A DNA stretch of 64,000 nucleotides from assembly GCA_947477885.1 (NCBI GenBank), contig CANJUD010000002.1, forward strand, positions 248,001-312,000, given 5' to 3'. The notes under the pieces were generated by a model. That model had not been told where the DNA came from. It saw nothing but the letters and a program-made list of their open reading frames with translations, and searched no databases. The position numbers and the translations under genes are program-made. The DNA comes from Bacteroidota bacterium (GTDB taxonomy: Bacteria > Bacteroidota > Bacteroidia > UKL13-3). Positions 59,702-64,000 of the stretch are shown here, piece by piece; within the stretch, counting starts at the first letter, position 1, and each line of letters starts with the position of its first letter.

Positions 59702-61417
59702 CTACTTATCGTAGTTTACTTTGAACAGTTTGGCTGATTCTTCTGCTTCAGGCGTTGGGGCACCTTCGGTTTTATAAGTTTTTACCAGCTCAAACTTGCG
59801 TCCTTGATATACCGAGTCGATTGGTTTCATGATATAGTGCATGGTGGTATATATTCTACCATCTGCTGTTTCAGGATTAGTGCGAAGGCTGGCCAGATTG
59901 ATATGCGTAATCTTTTGGTTTTTCAACCACCACAACATACTATCAGCCCCGTAAGATGGCACACTGTACGCCGATACAAACTTATCGCTGCCATTGGTAT
60001 ATATATAACTCATATTGCCTTTGCGGGTTAACACATGGGCATCCGCAGGCAGACTATCGGCACAATATTCACTCATCTTAAGGTAATTTATCCAATCGGG
60101 GGTAAAACCTGCAAGTTTGTCGCCGCCTAGCTGCTGTTTGAGTGTTGGGAGATTTTTACCACTCTGTTTACCTATAAAGAATAAGTTTGCAAGCACTATC
60201 ACTCCTATTAATATTACGTAATAAACTTGGGCAAAACTTACAGCATTTGCCAATTGGTAGAATGCCCCCATAAAGGCTAAAACCATGAGAGGTATTGCTG
60301 GTAGAATAAGCCGTTCCTGCATATTATTGGCTTGTATACCAAAAAATGTGGCACCTAAATATGCCATAAAACATAGAGAGGCGAAGAAGATTGCCTGGTT
60401 CTTTCGCCAATTGACTAGCATAATTAATAAGAATATGCACAGTGTGAACCATGCCAGTTTCATATTGTGCTGTCCATTGTTCTTTTCATATTGCTTCTCA
60501 AGTGTGTTTGTGTTCAAATGCATGATATGATAGAAATGGTAAGCCATATATAAACCGAGGTTGTTTTTAGCTCGGTCAATCAATCCCGAAAAGTCTTCTT
60601 TACCCAGTTGAGGTTTGTACTGGTCTTTTAGTAATATCACTTCTAGCTGGCTGCTATCTGGCTTACCCACTGTGGCTCTAAGTCCAACTTCTAAAGCACC
60701 TCGAGCTACTATAATGGCAGCAAACATATATACTACTGCCATCCATTTTTTCTTGAGCAAGAAATAAGCAACTATAGGAGCTGCCATTGCCAATGCCACA
60801 GGTTTGCATAATGATAAAAATACAACCCACGAACCATTGAGTAAAAACAGTTTCCAAGTTTCTTTAAAGGGTTTTCCTTCGAGCACTTTATCAATAAGTT
60901 TAAAAGCGAAGATAAATCCTATTGCCTGCAGCATCATGTAAAATGCCTCAGTATAAGTTTGGCTACTATAGAATTGCAAGTTGGCATTTAGCGAAACAAA
61001 AAGTAGTGAAACAAACAAAACCAAATAAGGAATACGCCCTTTAAATGCTTTATATAAGAACCAAATTCCCAGTGCCGAGAAGACGAGCGAAAGAAACTTA
61101 AGCACCCACAGATTGATACCAAACATTGCTATTGGCAACGCTAACATTAAAGGATATAAAGGCCCCTGATAAAACGGAAATTCGCCATTGTGTAAAAACC
61201 TATTGGCTCTTTCTATGTAACTGCTATCATCACCCCCAATCGATATTTTGGCATCGAACACAAGGAAGGAGAACAGTACATTTACACCTACAATAATGAG
61301 GGCATACATTAAATGTTTCTTCTGAAAATATTTTTCAATCCTGCCTAGTAGGTTCGATGTGCTAGTTGGCTTTGCTACTACCTTAGCTGCTTGCGGTTTA
61401 CTTTTATTACTGGCCAT
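59702..61417 (-). CDS. Multi-TM glycosyltransferase, PMT/ArnT (GT39-like) family
   Basis: 'GDDSSYIERANRFLHNGEFPFYQGPLYPLMLALPIAMFG' with >10 TM segments. Confidence 0.75.
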   Translation of the reverse strand: MASNKSKPQAAKVVAKPTSTSNLLGRIEKYFQKKHLMYALIIVGVNVLFSFLVFDAKISIGGDDSSYIERANRFLHNGEFPFYQGPLYPLMLALPIAMFGINLWVLKFLSLVFSALGIWFLYKAFKGRIPYLVLFVSLLFVSLNANLQFYSSQTYTEAFYMMLQAIGFIFAFKLIDKVLEGKPFKETWKLFLLNGSWVVFLSLCKPVALAMAAPIVAYFLLKKKWMAVVYMFAAIIVARGALEVGLRATVGKPDSSQLEVILLKDQYKPQLGKEDFSGLIDRAKNNLGLYMAYHFYHIMHLNTNTLEKQYEKNNGQHNMKLAWFTLCIFLLIMLVNWRKNQAIFFASLCFMAYLGATFFGIQANNMQERLILPAIPLMVLAFMGAFYQLANAVSFAQVYYVILIGVIVLANLFFIGKQSGKNLPTLKQQLGGDKLAGFTPDWINYLKMSEYCADSLPADAHVLTRKGNMSYIYTNGSDKFVSAYSVPSYGADSMLWWLKNQKITHINLASLRTNPETADGRIYTTMHYIMKPIDSVYQGRKFELVKTYKTEGAPTPEAEESAKLFKVNYDK

Positions 61418-61536
61418 TTATATATTTAATGATTTGCTATTCCTGTTATTCTGATTTTGTCATGCTGAGCGAAGTCGAAGTATGCAAATCTATGGTCAAT
61501 TCTTCGAAAATTGCAACCACATTATCGCTTATGTTA

Positions 61537-61556
61537 TCCTGAGCGAGGTAGAAGGA
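61537..61556. repeat. Dispersed TCCTGAGCGAGGTAGAAGGA repeat copy abutting the stop codon at 61557
   Basis: tcctgagcgaggtagaagga; a second copy ctgagcgaagtcgaag at 61464-61480. Confidence 0.65.
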
Positions 61557-63641
61557 TTATTTCAACACCACAAATTTGCCCGTCTTCACTATGCCTTTAT
61601 CCATATCTTTTACCGTAAAGAAATAAACGCCATGCGAGATTGTGTTTTTTGAATCACTCAATAGATCCCATGCGTGCTCGCCGCCGGGGCTAATAAACTT
61701 ATCGGTGCTCGAGAAATCGCTGTACCATTTTATGTCGGTGCCGGTGTAGGTGGCGGCATCGTGCTTTAGGGTTCGCACAACATCGCCAGCTGTTGTATAG
61801 ATTATTATTTCGCAACGGGCAGGCAGGTTGTAAAAGTATATCTTTTTGCTTCGAGAACTTGTGCCATCCCATGCGGCTGCAGTTTTATAAGGATTTGGGT
61901 ATACCCCCGGCTGCAAACTATCGGCAGTTGCAGTTCCATCAACTGGTTTAGTACCTGTAAATACTCTGAAATCAGTATTGGCAATGGATGATTCTAACGA
62001 TTGTAAACCTATGGTCTCATCGCCGACATCGAACGAGGTAAGCACAAAAAGGTATTGCCACCCATTGAGTAAATTATCTATTTCAATATGATAAGCATAC
62101 TCGGCAGTGTCGTCAGCAAACTTAATGGGGGCGGGTAGTTTTACGGTATTAAACCCATTATTATTACCTACATTGTTATTGGGCATGTCCCATTGTTGTA
62201 ATAGGTTTTTGGCATCAAGCAAGCTGTGGCTTAGGTCGTCGCCGGCATTGGTTCGGTATATTCGATAACCTTCAAAGTCGTGCTTTTTGCTCAAGGGGTC
62301 TATAGATTTCTCAGCGGCATTGTCCCAATATATATCTACTTTATTGTTGCCAGGAACTATCTTTACCGTGGGCGTAGCAGGTGGTTCGGGCAATATATAT
62401 CTATCAAGTTGGTTGTTATTGTTCAGGTCTTCGCCTGCATCCAGTTTGCCGTTCTCGTTGAGGTCTTCGCCGCTATAAGTACGTTTGGCCCAGCCCCAGT
62501 GTTCTACCAATTCTTTGCGGGCATCGGCATCATCAATAGCTGCGTTGTTTTGCAGAGCACCCAGCTGCTTGGCACAAACCATTGCTATCGCAAACTTGAT
62601 AGTTTCGCCTGGCTTTAATTGCACATAGGGTCCAGCAGACATAAGCTGAATCCAATTGTTGGTATAGTTAATAGGCCCAGTCGCATTATTCAAATCAGCA
62701 CTAGTGAGGCCAGTTTGTAGTTTATAAAAGCGTTCTATATCGTCATTGGGTTTGGCAAATGGAGGATTGGTGCCACCGTAGTTCCAAAAGTTAGGTAATA
62801 CTTGTGGTATAGGTAAGCTAGCACTTGCAAAAACATTTGCATTGCTTGGATGAAAATACATATTATGCCACTCGCTGCCTAGAAACATAGTGCTGCCATA
62901 GCTGCGGGTATAATCAATATCATCGCCCTTATTCTCATAAGCATATATGGCTTTGTAAGCACTGTCCCACCCGTTGCGACCTTTGTTAAAGAAAGCTGTC
63001 CCTGTTTCCTGCGTTACATTCACATTTCGCACCAATAGGTTATTATAGAAACCTATCCATATACTATCCCAATCTTGGGTACTATTGTTGGTGATGGCGT
63101 AATCGAGTATTACAAAGTAATCGGTGAAAGAATAGTTCCAGCAATAGGTTTGTAGGGTTACATCGGCATATAGCGGTTGTGTGTGCCCATTAATGGGCTG
63201 GCTGGTGCCCGGCACTATGGTATTTTTATCGGTAAAGTTTATTACAAAGTCTTGGTGGGAGACTGCATTGGCCCTATAGTTTGGGCTTGATGGTAGTGTA
63301 GACCGCTCAGCAAATAATCCGTTCGGTGTAAACTCGTAGCCCTGCTGCCCTGTGCTATATCCTTTGCTTGACTCGATTGCTGACGACGAAAGTTGTACTT
63401 GGCCGCCTACCTTGGCTCCTATCCAGAGGCCGCCCTCAAACAAATGTTCTACGCCACTGCCAATAGGATACTCCATACTTGGGCCTAGTTTGCTATTGGT
63501 TACCACATCGGGCCTGCCCACAGTGCCGGTATTGGTAAAGTTTATACCCAGCCTGCCTGCGGTGGTGCTTTTATATAGAAAGCTTTGGCCATGGGCACCC
63601 GAAGCCAATAGGATAAATATTACTATAATACTTTTACGCAT
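61557..63641 (-). CDS. Large secreted protein with C-terminal T9SS sorting/FlgD-Ig-like region (ORF opens at 63650)
   Basis: Signal peptide MRKSIIVIFILLASGAHG; 'EDLNENGKLDAGEDLNNNNQLDRYILPEPP'; C-terminal 'GVYFFTVKDMDKGIVKTGKFVVLK'. Confidence 0.75.
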   Translation of the reverse strand: MRKSIIVIFILLASGAHGQSFLYKSTTAGRLGINFTNTGTVGRPDVVTNSKLGPSMEYPIGSGVEHLFEGGLWIGAKVGGQVQLSSSAIESSKGYSTGQQGYEFTPNGLFAERSTLPSSPNYRANAVSHQDFVINFTDKNTIVPGTSQPINGHTQPLYADVTLQTYCWNYSFTDYFVILDYAITNNSTQDWDSIWIGFYNNLLVRNVNVTQETGTAFFNKGRNGWDSAYKAIYAYENKGDDIDYTRSYGSTMFLGSEWHNMYFHPSNANVFASASLPIPQVLPNFWNYGGTNPPFAKPNDDIERFYKLQTGLTSADLNNATGPINYTNNWIQLMSAGPYVQLKPGETIKFAIAMVCAKQLGALQNNAAIDDADARKELVEHWGWAKRTYSGEDLNENGKLDAGEDLNNNNQLDRYILPEPPATPTVKIVPGNNKVDIYWDNAAEKSIDPLSKKHDFEGYRIYRTNAGDDLSHSLLDAKNLLQQWDMPNNNVGNNNGFNTVKLPAPIKFADDTAEYAYHIEIDNLLNGWQYLFVLTSFDVGDETIGLQSLESSIANTDFRVFTGTKPVDGTATADSLQPGVYPNPYKTAAAWDGTSSRSKKIYFYNLPARCEIIIYTTAGDVVRTLKHDAATYTGTDIKWYSDFSSTDKFISPGGEHAWDLLSDSKNTISHGVYFFTVKDMDKGIVKTGKFVVLK

Positions 63642-63821
63642 AGGCTGCAAATATACTACTGCTCATGTTTAGGATGTGTTATGGAATTGTAGAATAGGCA
63701 TCTTTCGCAATTCAAAAAGTGCTTGCCGGTCATAATGAGCAAATGCTATAATTTCTTGCAGAATATACATTGACGTTAAAAAGATAAAAATATACGTTCG
63801 CTAAAGTGAAACAAGACCTTA

Positions 63822-63851
63822 TTGAACAATGCTAAATTTTATTTACATTTG
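63822..63851 (+). promoter_or_regulatory. Bacteroidetes-type promoter immediately upstream of the edge CDS
   Basis: TTG-N19-TACATTTG, ending 6 nt before ATG. Confidence 0.55.
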
Positions 63852-63857
63852 TCGGCT

Positions 63858-64000
63858 ATGAGAAAAATACCCATCATCCATTATTGTGCATTAGTATTTT
63901 GCTTTTTCACATTGCATTTTGCTACTATAGCACAAGATGCTTTAATGGGCCTAACAACTTGCCATGTTAGTACATTTAATCCCGCATTAACGGGTTGGAA
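63858..64000 (+). CDS. PorP/SprF-like T9SS membrane protein, N-terminal fragment (runs off window)
   Basis: Signal peptide MRKIPIIHYCALVFCFFTLHFATIAQ then 'DALMGLTTCHVSTFNPALTGW', resembling the PorP/SprF N-terminal 'NPAxxG' motif. Confidence 0.6.
   Translation, partial: MRKIPIIHYCALVFCFFTLHFATIAQDALMGLTTCHVSTFNPALTGW

Overview
This 64 kb window is a chromosomal segment from a Bacteroidota (Bacteroidetes) bacterium. The assignment rests on gldKLMN/porP type IX secretion (T9SS) genes, many large secreted proteins with 'YPNPxxxxL / G-LY-V-L' T9SS C-terminal sorting domains, a MurF-Alr fusion, and TTG-N19-TAnnTTTG promoters. From left to right it contains: a photolyase/cryptochrome cluster with an un-called DUF2256 gene, TspO and an NmrA-like protein; a GH-like secreted protein followed by a decayed IS21 istB remnant; a helix-hairpin-helix (HhH) membrane protein, a VIT1-like transporter and an exonuclease; the porP-gldKLMN locus; hemD and an acyl-CoA dehydrogenase; a surface-polysaccharide/ABC-export cassette with two tandem beta-propeller proteins and WbqC; sppA; a run of very large T9SS adhesin-like genes, one interrupted by homopolymer frameshifts; a small SET-domain protein; murF-alr; a ribosomal str/S10 cluster that stops after an rpsC with an RGG-like tail; a deletion scar joining two gene remnants; and further envelope genes. 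The most interesting points are a dispersed repeat family abutting stop codons (two copies apparently carrying inserted palindromes), the same palindrome embedded in frame in murF, the frameshifted adhesin, the truncated S10 cluster, and the glycan cassette. No rRNA, tRNA or CRISPR array was recognised. All assignments come from reading the sequence and translations; no database search was run.
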